Source: Mycobacteroides abscessus ATCC 19977
GTDB lineage: Bacteria; Actinomycetota; Actinomycetes; Mycobacteriales; Mycobacteriaceae
Length of the DNA: 64,000 bases
Direction of reading: 5' to 3'
Assembly (NCBI RefSeq): GCF_000069185.1
Contig: NC_010397.1
Coordinates: 558,001-622,000 of the forward strand
A model generated the notes under the pieces. The model was not told the DNA's origin, searched no databases, and saw only the letters and a program-made list of their open reading frames with translations. How positions within the stretch are numbered: the stretch's first letter is position 1; the number at the start of each line of letters is the position of its first letter. Both the position numbers and the translations under genes were made by a program. Positions 8,777-18,841 of the stretch are shown in pieces.

Positions 8777-9232
8777 TCAGGGATTGCGGCTGCATGGGTC
8801 GCCGTCCACCTTGCTCAATATCCCGACCACCGAGCCGGAGTTGCCGCGCTGGCAATGTTCCCGGGGCACACCATCGGTGGCGTAGCTGCAGGTGGCCAGA
8901 TCCACCCGGTCGTCCTCGTCGACCACCTGCCCGTCGATGAGAATCTGGCAGTAGATGCGCGGACCATCTCCGGTGTTGTACCCGGTGACGTTGATGAGTG
9001 GATGTTTGGTGTCATCGGTCCACGTGATGTCCTTGCCCCACGGCAACTGTGGGTTCATCGCGCCACGGCGGGCACCATCGGCATCGTTGTAGCCGATGGT
9101 TGCCGCGACCAACGGGCCGTATTCTGCCCAGACCCGGTACGTCACGGTGCGGGGCACCGCGTGGGCGACCGGGGCACTGAGCATCGCGCCGATCGTGGCC
9201 ACCGCCACCACGCAGGTGAAGAGCCGTTTCAT
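8777..9232 (-). CDS. Secreted MmpS-like protein (second of a tandem pair)
   Basis: 151-aa paralogue of the protein encoded at 8329-8694. A signal peptide (MKRLFTCVVAVATIGAMLSA, cleavage near AHA-VP) leads into the same domain: TYRVWAEYGPLVAATIGYND, LPWGKDITW and RIYCQILIDGQVV. A C-terminal extension of about 35 residues adds two more cysteines (EHC, DPC). Both genes are on the minus strand, 82 bases apart, and follow the lpqE terminator, so they form their own unit. Function unknown. Confidence 0.72.
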   Translation of the reverse strand: MKRLFTCVVAVATIGAMLSAPVAHAVPRTVTYRVWAEYGPLVAATIGYNDADGARRGAMNPQLPWGKDITWTDDTKHPLINVTGYNTGDGPRIYCQILIDGQVVDEDDRVDLATCSYATDGVPREHCQRGNSGSVVGILSKVDGDPCSRNP

Positions 9233-9248
9233 GGGCGCAAGCTAGCAC

Positions 9249-9297
9249 GAAAAACGCGAGGGCCCGGGACGGCAGATCGCCGTTCCAGGCCCTCGCG
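9249..9297 (-). terminator. Intrinsic terminator of lpqE
   Basis: A perfect 10-bp stem (arms 9255-9264 and 9288-9297) is followed on the minus strand by five T residues. It sits 12 bases past the lpqE stop. True stem-plus-U-tract terminators are uncommon in mycobacteria, so this is a clear example. Confidence 0.8.
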
Positions 9298-9308
9298 ATA
9301 CGACTGTG

Positions 9309-9998
9309 CTAGTGCTCGCCACCCTCGTGGCCGCCGCCGTCGATGGTGTGCTGGCGGGGGGCGTTGGGCCCCGCGTCGATAGGCACCGCGACGGTGACCT
9401 CTCCGGCCTTCTCGAACGTGAACGTGAACCGGTAGGTCAGTCCGTCGGCCAGATCCTTGGTCAGTGTCAGCTGTGCCTTGCCGTGCTTGATCGCCGGATC
9501 AGAAGAGGCCTGCGGCTTGGCTTCTGGCGCCGGGGTCACGGCCGTGGTGATCTCCGTGCTGCCGGCTTCCGGAGCGGCGGTCTCAGGGGCCTTCGCCTCG
9601 GCGGGAGGCTCCTGGCCCTCGGCCGAGCCGACGAACAAACGCCCGGTGGCGGGGATGTCGCTGTCACCGCTCAGCGTGACCTTGCCGATCTCGTCGGGCG
9701 AGGTGATGGAGGTGAGCTTGTCGCTGATATCCGCGGATTCATTCGCGATGACCAGAACCAGCTCTGCCTTCTGTCCGGCACGCTGCTTGACCGGGTCGGA
9801 ATTTCCGACGAGGTGAATGTTGCGCAGTGCCAGCTTGCCGAGGTTGGCACTGCCACCGTTGATCGCCGACGACTGGTTCGCGGTCTGCGAGATCTGGCCG
9901 GCACCGCAGCCGGTCAGAGCAGTCGCCAACACGGCGGCGCCGAGAAGTGTCGTAACGCGAGTGGTGCTGCGCCGGGACCGGGTGCGAAACACAGGCAT
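9309..9998 (-). CDS. lpqE: Lipoprotein LpqE
   Basis: 229-aa cell-envelope lipoprotein, matching Rv3584 by position between radA and carD. The signal peptide ends in the lipobox LTGC near residue 30, so the mature protein is lipidated. The body resembles the PCuAC/YcnI-like copper-chaperone fold (LALRNIHLVGNSD, ELVLVIANES), interrupted by a Pro/Ala/Glu-rich loop, and the tail is His/Gly-rich (HTIDGGGHEGGEH), which could bind metal. Function in mycobacteria is not established. Monocistronic with its own terminator. Confidence 0.85.
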   Translation of the reverse strand: MPVFRTRSRRSTTRVTTLLGAAVLATALTGCGAGQISQTANQSSAINGGSANLGKLALRNIHLVGNSDPVKQRAGQKAELVLVIANESADISDKLTSITSPDEIGKVTLSGDSDIPATGRLFVGSAEGQEPPAEAKAPETAAPEAGSTEITTAVTPAPEAKPQASSDPAIKHGKAQLTLTKDLADGLTYRFTFTFEKAGEVTVAVPIDAGPNAPRQHTIDGGGHEGGEH

Positions 9999-11523
<1,525 letters not shown>

Positions 11524-11527
<4 letters not shown>

Positions 11528-12000
11528 ACGCATTGCCCCGGGTGGGCATCGGTACCGATGTGCACCCCATCGAGGAGGGCAAGCCCTGTTGGTTGCTGGG
11601 ACTGCTCTTTTCCGATGAGAACGGATGCGAAGGACACTCCGACGGGGACGTTGCCGCGCATGCGCTCTGTGATGCCCTGCTGTCCGCGGCCGGGCTGGGC
11701 GACGTTGGTGCGGTGTTCGGTACCGGACGTCCCGAGTGGACGGGCGTCAGCGGTGCGAAGATGCTGAGTCACGTGCGGGACCTGCTGCACGACAATGGCT
11801 TCCAGATCGGTAATGCCGCGGTGCAAGTCATCGGCAATCGGCCGAAGGTGGGTCCGCGCCGGGCTGAGGCGCAGGAGCTGCTTTCCGGCCTGATCGGGGC
11901 ACCGGTTTCGGTATCGGCAACCACCACCGACGGGCTGGGTCTGACCGGACGCGGCGAAGGGTTGGCCGCGGTGGCAACGGCGCTCGTCACAGCGCTGTAA
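11524..12000 (+). CDS. ispF: 2-C-methyl-D-erythritol 2,4-cyclodiphosphate synthase IspF
   Basis: 158-aa trimeric zinc enzyme that cyclises CDP-ME 2-phosphate to MEcPP in the MEP pathway. The metal-binding [11 protein letters not shown] segment at the N-terminus, [13 protein letters not shown], and the C-terminal [15 protein letters not shown] are all present. Its ATG overlaps the ispD TGA (ATGA), so the two are co-translated. Length is typical. Confidence 0.96.
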
Positions 12001-12011
12001 GCTCGCTGGTC

Positions 12012-13451
12012 GTGACCGGTCACGTTCCGCTTCGGCTGTACGACACCCGTGTGGGTGCCGTGCGTGACTTCGTGCCGCTGCAGCCCGGGACCGTCTCCAT
12101 CTACCTGTGCGGGGCAACCGTGCAGGGTCTGCCCCATATCGGACATGTGCGCAGCGGTGTGGCCTTCGATGTGTTGCGCCGCTGGCTCAGCGCCCGCGCT
12201 TATGACGTTTTGTTTGTCCGGAACGTCACCGACATCGACGACAAGATCCTGAACAAGGCGGCCGATGCCGGCCGGCCGTGGTGGGAATGGGCAGCGACAT
12301 ACGAGCGCGCCTTCGACGAGGCGTACGAGTCCCTCGGGGTGCTGCCGCCCTCGGTGTCCCCGCGCGCCACGGGGCATATCACCCAGATGATCGAGCTGAT
12401 CGATCGGCTCATAGAAAGAGGACACGCCTACCGGGACCTCAGAGAGGGCGGCGGCGACGTCTACTTCGACGTGTTGAGCTATCCCGAATACGGGCAATTG
12501 TCCGGGCACAAGATCGACGATGTCCATCAGGGCGAGGGGGTTGCCACCGGAAAACGCGATCCGCGTGACTTCACCTTGTGGAAGGGCGCCAAGCCCGGTG
12601 AACCGTCGTGGCCCACGCCGTGGGGTCCGGGTCGTCCCGGGTGGCACCTGGAATGCTCAGCGATGGCGCGCACATATCTCGGACCTAGCTTCGATATCCA
12701 CTGTGGTGGAATGGATTTGGTCTTCCCGCACCATGAGAACGAAATTGCGCAGAGCTGTGCGGCCGGGGACGGGTTCGCCCGTTACTGGATGCACAATGGC
12801 TGGGTCACCATGGGCGGTGAGAAGATGAGCAAGTCGCTGGGCAACGTGCTGTCCATTCCGGCTGTGCTGCAACGTGTTCGGGCAGTCGAACTACGCTACT
12901 ACCTGGGTAGCGCGCACTACCGTTCGATGCTCGAGTACTCCGAGACCGCGCTCGCCGATGCGGTGAAGGCCTATTGCGGTATCGAAGACTTTCTGCATCG
13001 GGTACGGATCCGCGTCGGAGACGTGCCGGTGGGCACCTGGACGCCGGCGTTCGCCGCAGCCCTGGACGACGATCTCTCGGTGCCGATCGCGCTGGCCGAG
13101 GTGCATTCCACCCGGGCCGATGGAAACCGGGCGCTCGATGCCGGTGATCACGAGGGTGCGCTGTCGGCGGCGGCCAGCATTCGGGCCATGATGTCGATTC
13201 TCGGTTGCGATCCGCTTGATGAGCGCTGGGAGACCCGCGATGAGACCTCTGCCGCGCTGAACGCGGTCGACGTATTGGTGACAGCGGAGCTACAGCGGCG
13301 CGAAACGGCACGGACAGAAAAGAACTGGGCACTGGCCGACGAGATCAGAGATCGGCTCAAGCGCGCGGGTCTGGAGATCACCGACACGGCCGATGGCCCG
13401 CAATGGACCCTTACCAGTAGCGACGAAGAGCAGTACCATCATGGCAGGTAA
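12012..13451 (+). CDS. cysS: Cysteinyl-tRNA synthetase
   Basis: 479-aa class I aminoacyl-tRNA synthetase charging tRNA-Cys. A zinc-ligand cysteine lies in LCGATVQG, the HIGH motif in PHIGHVRSG, further zinc ligands in WHLECSAM and HHENE, and the KMSKS loop in [11 protein letters not shown]. Start is GTG 12012, 11 bases after ispF. The 3' end overlaps the methyltransferase gene by 11 bases. M. tuberculosis has the same order (Rv3580c next to Rv3579c). Confidence 0.97.
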
Positions 13452-14388
13452 TTCGCAGCGCCGCGGCGCGGTACGTAAGCCCGGCACCAAAAAGGGCCCC
13501 ACTGTCGGCTCGGGCGGCGTGCGCCGCCGCGGGCTGGAGGGCAAGGGGGCGACGCCTCCGGCGGAGCAGCGCACCAAACATCCCGCCGCCAAGCGTGCTG
13601 CCGTCCAAAGGAAAATCGCGGACGCCAAGCAGCGCCGGCTCAAGCAGGGCGATGAGGCCGAGATGGTGCTGGGCCGCAACCCGGTGCTGGAGTGCCTGCG
13701 TACCGGTGTCCCGGCGACGGCGCTGTATGTGGCCGTCGGCGCCGACAACGATGAGCGGCTGACCGAATCGGTGGCGCTGGCCGCCGACGCCGGCATCGCG
13801 ATCCTGGAGGTGCCGCGTCCCGATCTGGACCGCATGAGCACCAACGGATTACATCAGGGCCTTGCGTTGCAGATCCCGCCGTACAAGTACGCGCATCCCG
13901 ACGACCTGCTGGCGCGCGCTCGTGCGGAGGCACAGCCCGCGCTGTTGGTAGCGCTGGACAACATCTCGGACCCACGTAATCTCGGTGCCATCGTGCGTTC
14001 CGTGGCTGCCTTCGGTGGTCATGGCGTCGTCATCCCCCAGCGTCGCAGTGCGTCGGTCACCGCCGTTGCCTGGCGCACCAGTGCGGGTGCCGCGGCACGT
14101 CTTCCTGTCGCGCGTGCCACGAATCTGACCCGCACCCTGAAGGATTGGCAGGACAAGGGCATCACCATTGTCGGACTTGACGCCGGCGGCGACACCGAGC
14201 TCGACAACCTCGACGGCGTGGGCGATATCGCTGTCGTGGTGGGGTCGGAGGGCAAGGGGCTGTCGCAGCTGGTCCGCAAGACCTGCGACGCCGTGGTGTC
14301 GATTCCGATGGCAGGGCCCGTCGAATCGTTGAATGCGTCGGTGGCCGCAGGGGTAGTGCTCGCGGAGATCGCCCGCCAGCGCCGCTGA
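13441..14388 (+). CDS. rlmB: SpoU/TrmH-family rRNA 2'-O-methyltransferase (RlmB type)
   Basis: 315-aa SPOUT methyltransferase matching Rv3579c, probably modifying 23S rRNA. After a basic, disordered N-terminal stretch of about 70 residues comes the substrate-binding domain ([14 protein letters not shown]). The knotted catalytic domain has motif 1 [14 protein letters not shown], motif 2 [11 protein letters not shown] and motif 3 [20 protein letters not shown] 13441 overlaps the end of cysS. Exact target nucleotide is inferred from the family. Confidence 0.92.
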
Positions 14389-14396
14389 GCATCTTT

Positions 14397-14460
14397 TGCC
14401 GAAATGACATTCACGCAGGTGTCTCCTGGCGTTTCACCCACATAGATGTCATCTCGGGCA
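14397..14460. repeat. Imperfect intergenic palindrome before the lipoprotein gene
   Basis: Arms TGCCGAAATGACAT (14397-14410) and 14446-14460 are complementary except one mismatch and one bulge, around a 35-base spacer. It fills nearly all of the 84-bp gap between rlmB and the next gene. It could be a terminator for the carD-rlmB run or a copy of a dispersed intergenic repeat. CACAAT just after it may be the -10 for the next gene. Confidence 0.55.
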
Positions 14461-14472
14461 CAATGTGCAGCC

Positions 14473-15471
14473 ATGAAGCGCATAGCTGCCGTTCTTGCCG
14501 TGACCTTGGCCCTGGTCTCATGCGGCGACAAGGACACGAAATCCTTCGACCTGCAGGCGCACCGCGGCGGGCGGGGAGAGACCACCGAAGAGTCGTTGCG
14601 CGCCTTCGCCAAAGCCCTCGAGCTGGGGGTCAGCACTCTCGAACTCGACATCGTCATCTCCAAAGACGGCAAACCCATGGTCTGGCACGACCCGGTGATC
14701 GATCCCGCGAAATGCTCCGATACCGGGCCGGTGCGGCCCGGTGATCCGCAGTTCCCTTATGTAGGAAAGCTGGTGAAGGATTTGACGTCCGGGCAGCTGC
14801 ATACCCTCGACTGCGGCAAGCTGCTCACCGACTTTCCACGGGCGGAGGTGGTCAAGAACGACAAGATCGCCCAGCTATCAGATGTTTTCGCCCTCGCAGA
14901 CTCCTACCATGCGGATGTGCGGTTCAACATCGAGACCAAGGTAGAGGCCGCCGAACCGCAGAAATCCGCCGAACCGCAGCGGTTCGTCGACATCATCCTC
15001 GAAACGATCCGGGCAGCGGGCAAGCTCGACAAGGTGGAAATTCAGAGCTTCGATTGGCGCACCCTGCCGATGACCAAGCGGGCAGAGCCGGGCATTCCGC
15101 TCGTGGCGCTGTGGGACGAAACTACTTGGTACCCAGGCTCGCCCTGGCTGGGTGGGGTTGATCCCGCGATCGTGTCGGATCCGATTGACGGGGCGAAGCA
15201 AGTAGGCGCCACCATCTTGTCGCCGGGATATACCGTGCCGTATGGCGGCAAGGTGGGTGATCCCGGTTTCACGCTGGTTGCCGACAAGAAATTCATCGAC
15301 AAGGCACACAGGTTGGGCCTGAAGGTCATTCCCTGGACCATCAACGACGCCGAGACCATGAAGGCGCAGATCGACGCCGGTGCGGACGGGATAATCAGCG
15401 ACTATCCGACGACTCTGCGGAAGGTGATGGCCGAAAGCGACCTGCCACTGCCGCCGGCTTATCACCGCTAG
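14473..15471 (+). CDS. Glycerophosphodiester phosphodiesterase lipoprotein
   Basis: 332-aa exported lipoprotein. The signal peptide ends in lipobox LVSC (cysteine near residue 17). The GDPD TIM barrel follows: the catalytic DLQAHRGGRGETTEES, metal-binding ELDIVISKDGKPMVWHD and the C-terminal GLKVIPWTINDAETM and GADGIISDYP. Enzymes of this family release glycerol 3-phosphate from glycerophosphodiesters, so a role in phosphate or glycerol scavenging at the cell surface is likely. ATG 14473 places the signal peptide correctly. Convergent with pxpA; the stops share CTAG. Confidence 0.87.
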   Translation: MKRIAAVLAVTLALVSCGDKDTKSFDLQAHRGGRGETTEESLRAFAKALELGVSTLELDIVISKDGKPMVWHDPVIDPAKCSDTGPVRPGDPQFPYVGKLVKDLTSGQLHTLDCGKLLTDFPRAEVVKNDKIAQLSDVFALADSYHADVRFNIETKVEAAEPQKSAEPQRFVDIILETIRAAGKLDKVEIQSFDWRTLPMTKRAEPGIPLVALWDETTWYPGSPWLGGVDPAIVSDPIDGAKQVGATILSPGYTVPYGGKVGDPGFTLVADKKFIDKAHRLGLKVIPWTINDAETMKAQIDAGADGIISDYPTTLRKVMAESDLPLPPAYHR

Positions 15472-16184
15472 ACAAACGGGGCCACCTCGATTTCGCTGGC
15501 GGCCAGTGCGGCGCGAACCGTCCGCGCGATGGTGACCGCTCCGGGTGAATCACCGTGCACGCATATCGATTCGGCGGTGCGGCTGAGGGCGGGAATGCGC
15601 GCCGCCACGGCGTCCGGATCGTGCAGGACAGCACCCGATTCGCTCCGGGGCACCAGCGTGCCATCGTCGAGGTAGGCCCGGTCGGCGAATGCCTCGGTGA
15701 CCACACGCAGGCCCAATGTGCGCGCACGATCCCCGAATACGCCGTGTGGCAGGGTCAGCACGGGGAGATCGGCGTTGAAGTCCCGCACGGCACGCGCCAC
15801 CGCGTCCGCCTGCGCCTCGTGGTGAATGATCGTGTTGTAGAGCGCGCCATGGGGTTTGACGTAGCTCACGCGGGACCCGGCGGTGCGGGCGAGCGCGTCC
15901 AACGCACCGATTTGGTACACGACATCGGCGTACAGGTCTGCTGCCGCGATATCGATGAACCGGCGCCCGAATCCTGCGAGGTCGCGATAGCCCACCTGAG
16001 CGCCGATGCGGATATCGCGCGTGGCGGCGGCGTGGCAGGTGCGATGCAATGTCGCCGGATCGCCCGCATGGAATCCACAGGCGAGGTTGGCGCTGGTGAC
16101 CACGTCGAGCATGGCGTCGTCGTCACCGAGGCGCCAGGCCCCAAAACCCTCACCGAGGTCTGCATTCAGGTCGATGCTCGCCAT
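15468..16184 (-). CDS. pxpA: 5-oxoprolinase subunit A (LamB/YcsF family)
   Basis: 238-aa protein with the family N-terminus IDLNADLGEGFGAW and the ANLACGFHAGDP motif. PxpA works with PxpB and PxpC to hydrolyse 5-oxoproline to glutamate using ATP. No pxpB or pxpC is in this window, so either they are elsewhere or the protein acts alone. It begins 18 bases after the stop of the zinc-transporter permease on the same strand and may be the last gene of that operon. Confidence 0.88.
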   Translation of the reverse strand: MASIDLNADLGEGFGAWRLGDDDAMLDVVTSANLACGFHAGDPATLHRTCHAAATRDIRIGAQVGYRDLAGFGRRFIDIAAADLYADVVYQIGALDALARTAGSRVSYVKPHGALYNTIIHHEAQADAVARAVRDFNADLPVLTLPHGVFGDRARTLGLRVVTEAFADRAYLDDGTLVPRSESGAVLHDPDAVAARIPALSRTAESICVHGDSPGAVTIARTVRAALAASEIEVAPFV

Positions 16185-16202
16185 CCGGGAAGCCTAACGC
16201 CC

Positions 16203-17033
16203 TTACGCGTGTCGATACCGTCCGACGAGGCGGCAGAGTAGATAGATCGCGACGGCAATCATGGTGACGAAGACCGAGATAGGCACTCCGGGTGCCAGGG
16301 AAAGCATGATGCCGCCGATGGCGGCGATCTCTGCGAAGACGATCGACAGCGCAATGGCGCGCGCGGGAGATGACGTGATGCGCGCGGCGGCCGCGGCAGG
16401 CGTGATGAGCAGCGACATCACCAGCAGGGCGCCGACGATTTGTACACCTTGTGCCGCGGTGAGACCGACGAGTGCGGCGAAGACAATCCCCAACGCACGC
16501 ACCGGGACTCCGCGGGCCTCGGCCACGTCCGGATCGACGGTGGCGAACAGCATCGGCCGGTAGGTGACGGCCAGCACCGCCCCCACCACCATGCTCACCA
16601 CCACCAGCATCAGCAGGCCGCTGTACCCGACACCGACGATCTGCCCGGTCAGGAGCGCGAAGTTGGTACCGGTGCGGCCAGGATAGAGGTGGATGAACAG
16701 CACTGCTAGCCCCAGTCCGAAGGCCATCACCACGCCGATCGACGAATCACGATCCTTGGTCCGCTGTCCGAGGACGCCGAAAAGTATTGCCGCGACCACG
16801 CTCCCGAGCAGGGCGCCGGTGCCCACGTTGGCCCCCGCCAGCAGTGCGGCAGCAGCACCCGTCAGGGACAGCTCGCTGGATCCGTGGACGGCGAAGGACA
16901 TCTGCCGCATCACCACAAAGGGGCCGATGAGCCCCGCCAGCAGTCCGAGGAGCGCGGCCGCCAAAATCGCCTGTTGCACGAAGTCGCGCCCGAGTAGATC
17001 GGCGGTAAGCGACAGATCGAAGAAGTTATTCAT
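16203..17033 (-). CDS. znuB: Zinc/manganese-type ABC transporter permease (ZnuB-like)
   Basis: 276-aa integral membrane protein of the ABC-3 permease family, with about eight predicted membrane segments (for example AILAAALLGLLAGLIGPFVV and GLLMLVVVSMVVGAVLAV). It imports metal with the ATPase and binding protein encoded just upstream. ATG 17033 overlaps the end of the ATPase gene by 8 bases, so translation is coupled. Zinc specificity is inferred from the Zur-like operator before the operon. Confidence 0.87.
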   Translation of the reverse strand: MNNFFDLSLTADLLGRDFVQQAILAAALLGLLAGLIGPFVVMRQMSFAVHGSSELSLTGAAAALLAGANVGTGALLGSVVAAILFGVLGQRTKDRDSSIGVVMAFGLGLAVLFIHLYPGRTGTNFALLTGQIVGVGYSGLLMLVVVSMVVGAVLAVTYRPMLFATVDPDVAEARGVPVRALGIVFAALVGLTAAQGVQIVGALLVMSLLITPAAAAARITSSPARAIALSIVFAEIAAIGGIMLSLAPGVPISVFVTMIAVAIYLLCRLVGRYRHA

Positions 17034-17811
17034 GGGCGTGCTCGGCACACTCTGCGGTGATCTGCCGGTCTTCGCCCACCACCACATACTGTCCGCGTAT
17101 CTTCACCACATCGATCTGCGCCCGGTACAGCTCCGACAACGTCTCGGTCGTCATCACCTCGTCGACGGTGCCGATCTGAAAGCGTCCATCCACCAGGTAC
17201 AGGATCCTGTCCACGTACGGCACGATCGGATTGATCTCGTGTGTCACGAACAGCACTGCCGTCTGCGCGTCGCATCGTCGCTTGTCGATCAGGGCACAGA
17301 TCTGTTGTGCGCTTGCTGGGTCCAAGTTGAGCAGGGGCTCATCGCAAAGCAGCAGTGCAGGATCACCGGCCAATGCCTGCGCGATGCGCACCCGCTGCAG
17401 CTCGCCGCCGGACAGCGACGAGACGGCCTTGGTCGCCAGATGGCTTGCGTCCACCTGATTCAGCGCGAGGTCGACCGCCGCACGATAACGGGCCCGGCGA
17501 GCCGGGTTGAATGACGCCAATCCCCAGCGGTGCCCGTCGATTCCGAGTCCCACCAGATCCTCCGCGCGCAGGATAAGTGCGTTGTCGGCGAGTCGGTGCT
17601 GGGGTACGTATCCGAGGTCGCTGGTGACGGTCATGCTGCCGCGGGTGAGCGGCACCTGGCCCAAAAGCAGGCGTAGCAGCGAGGTTTTCCCGGAACCATT
17701 GGGTCCCAGTACGGCGATGAACTCACCGGGTTCCACCGTGAGATCCAAACCCTGCCAAAGGGTGCGTCCACCGCGATTCAGCGATGCGTCGCGCAGCGTC
17801 GCGGCACTCAT
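17026..17811 (-). CDS. znuC: Zinc-type ABC transporter ATP-binding protein (ZnuC-like)
   Basis: 261-aa ABC ATPase energising metal import. Walker A is GPNGSGKTS near residue 37, the signature LSGGELQRVRIAQALAG, Walker B LLLCDEPLLNLD, and the switch histidine is in LFVTHEIN. ATG 17811 follows the binding-protein gene by 37 bases on the same strand. The first ten residues (MSAATLRDAS) match the usual short lead-in to the first strand. Confidence 0.9.
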   Translation of the reverse strand: MSAATLRDASLNRGGRTLWQGLDLTVEPGEFIAVLGPNGSGKTSLLRLLLGQVPLTRGSMTVTSDLGYVPQHRLADNALILRAEDLVGLGIDGHRWGLASFNPARRARYRAAVDLALNQVDASHLATKAVSSLSGGELQRVRIAQALAGDPALLLCDEPLLNLDPASAQQICALIDKRRCDAQTAVLFVTHEINPIVPYVDRILYLVDGRFQIGTVDEVMTTETLSELYRAQIDVVKIRGQYVVVGEDRQITAECAEHAHE

Positions 17812-17848
17812 GCGGTCATTATCCGCTACTGGTCTTCGCGCACGCGGC

Positions 17849-18727
17849 TCATCCCAGGGCCGCGGCGAGCTGTTCGGTGGTGCGTCGCTGCCAGGTGACG
17901 TAGTCGGTGCCTTCGGGCAGCGTTTCGGTGACCGTAACCACCGGAACGCCGTGTGATTCGGCGGCCTGCTTGATCCGGTTGGTGACCGATCCGGCCGTCT
18001 GCGGGTTGAACAGCAGCGCCGCAACTTGTTTGGTGCTGATCAGGTCCAGTGCGCTAGCGACGTCGGCGGGGGAGGGATCCTGCCCCTGTTCGGCTGCTTC
18101 GGCGAAGGCATGCGGTGTGCGGTCCACCAGCCCGCAACGAGAGACCAGGTGACTGGCCACGGGTTCGGTCGCCAGGATTGCCTTGCCGCGGTACTTGGTG
18201 GCGACGTCCTCTTGCAGGCTCGCGATGGAATCGAGCTGCTGTCCAAACGTTTTGGCGTTGGCGTGGTAGGAATCGGCGTTGCCCGGGTCGGCCTTGGCCA
18301 GATCATCGGCGACGTTATTAGCGACTTGCTGGGCGGTTCGCAGACTGTAGAACACATGCTCGTTCTTGTCGGCGGAGTCTGCGGGAAGAAGCTGGTATGC
18401 GTTGACCCGGGGCTCGCCGTCTTTGAGCAGTTTGTCGATGAATGGGTCGTATCCGTCACCGTTGTAGACCACCAGAGTGGCGTCCTGGACCTGGGCGGCT
18501 GCCGCGGGGGTCACCTCGAATGAATGCGGGTCGGTATCGGCGCCGCTGACCAGGGCGCTCACCTTGGCGTGATCTCCGGTAACGGCCTGGGCTACCGAGG
18601 CCCAGGCGTCGGTCGACGCCACCACGGTGAGCGCTCCGCTTCGCTCGTGGGACTGGCCACAACCGGAGAGTGCGAGCGTTCCAGCGGTTGCCACCGCCAC
18701 GGCCAACCCAGCCACGCGAGCGGGCAT
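17849..18727 (-). CDS. znuA: Zinc-type ABC transporter substrate-binding lipoprotein (ZnuA-like)
   Basis: 292-aa extracytoplasmic metal-binding lipoprotein (cluster 9 family). The signal peptide ends in lipobox LSGC (cysteine near residue 23). Metal-site features include DTDPHSFEVTPA (histidine) and the ETLPEGTDYVTW acidic end. The His-rich loop of many ZnuA proteins is missing; a few acidic and His residues lie at DKNEHVF. ATG 18727 has GGAGGTG as ribosome site. It is the first gene of the operon, and a Zur-like palindrome lies just upstream. Confidence 0.87.
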   Translation of the reverse strand: MPARVAGLAVAVATAGTLALSGCGQSHERSGALTVVASTDAWASVAQAVTGDHAKVSALVSGADTDPHSFEVTPAAAAQVQDATLVVYNGDGYDPFIDKLLKDGEPRVNAYQLLPADSADKNEHVFYSLRTAQQVANNVADDLAKADPGNADSYHANAKTFGQQLDSIASLQEDVATKYRGKAILATEPVASHLVSRCGLVDRTPHAFAEAAEQGQDPSPADVASALDLISTKQVAALLFNPQTAGSVTNRIKQAAESHGVPVVTVTETLPEGTDYVTWQRRTTEQLAAALG

Positions 18728-18749
18728 CAGACACCTCCGGGAATCCCAG

Positions 18750-18770
18750 TAATGAAAACGATTTTCATTA
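18750..18770. promoter_or_regulatory. Zur-like operator upstream of the zinc-transporter operon
   Basis: A 21-bp palindrome (AATGAAAACGATTTTCATT with T/A at the ends) in which nine of ten base pairs match around the centre G at 18760. AT-rich TGAAAA...TTTTCA palindromes of this kind are bound by mycobacterial Zur. It lies 23 bases before znuA, in a good place to block transcription when zinc is plentiful. Confidence 0.65.
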
Positions 18771-18841
18771 TGGGGCATGGAGTGGTATCTGTGCAAAACC
18801 GGCCAGAATTCGCTGAGCTGCATGCGGCCCGGCCGCTGCGG

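Noticed and set aside
12805..13332. 175-codon frame opposite cysS
   Set aside because: Arg/Pro/Ser-rich shadow of cysS codons with no start signals.
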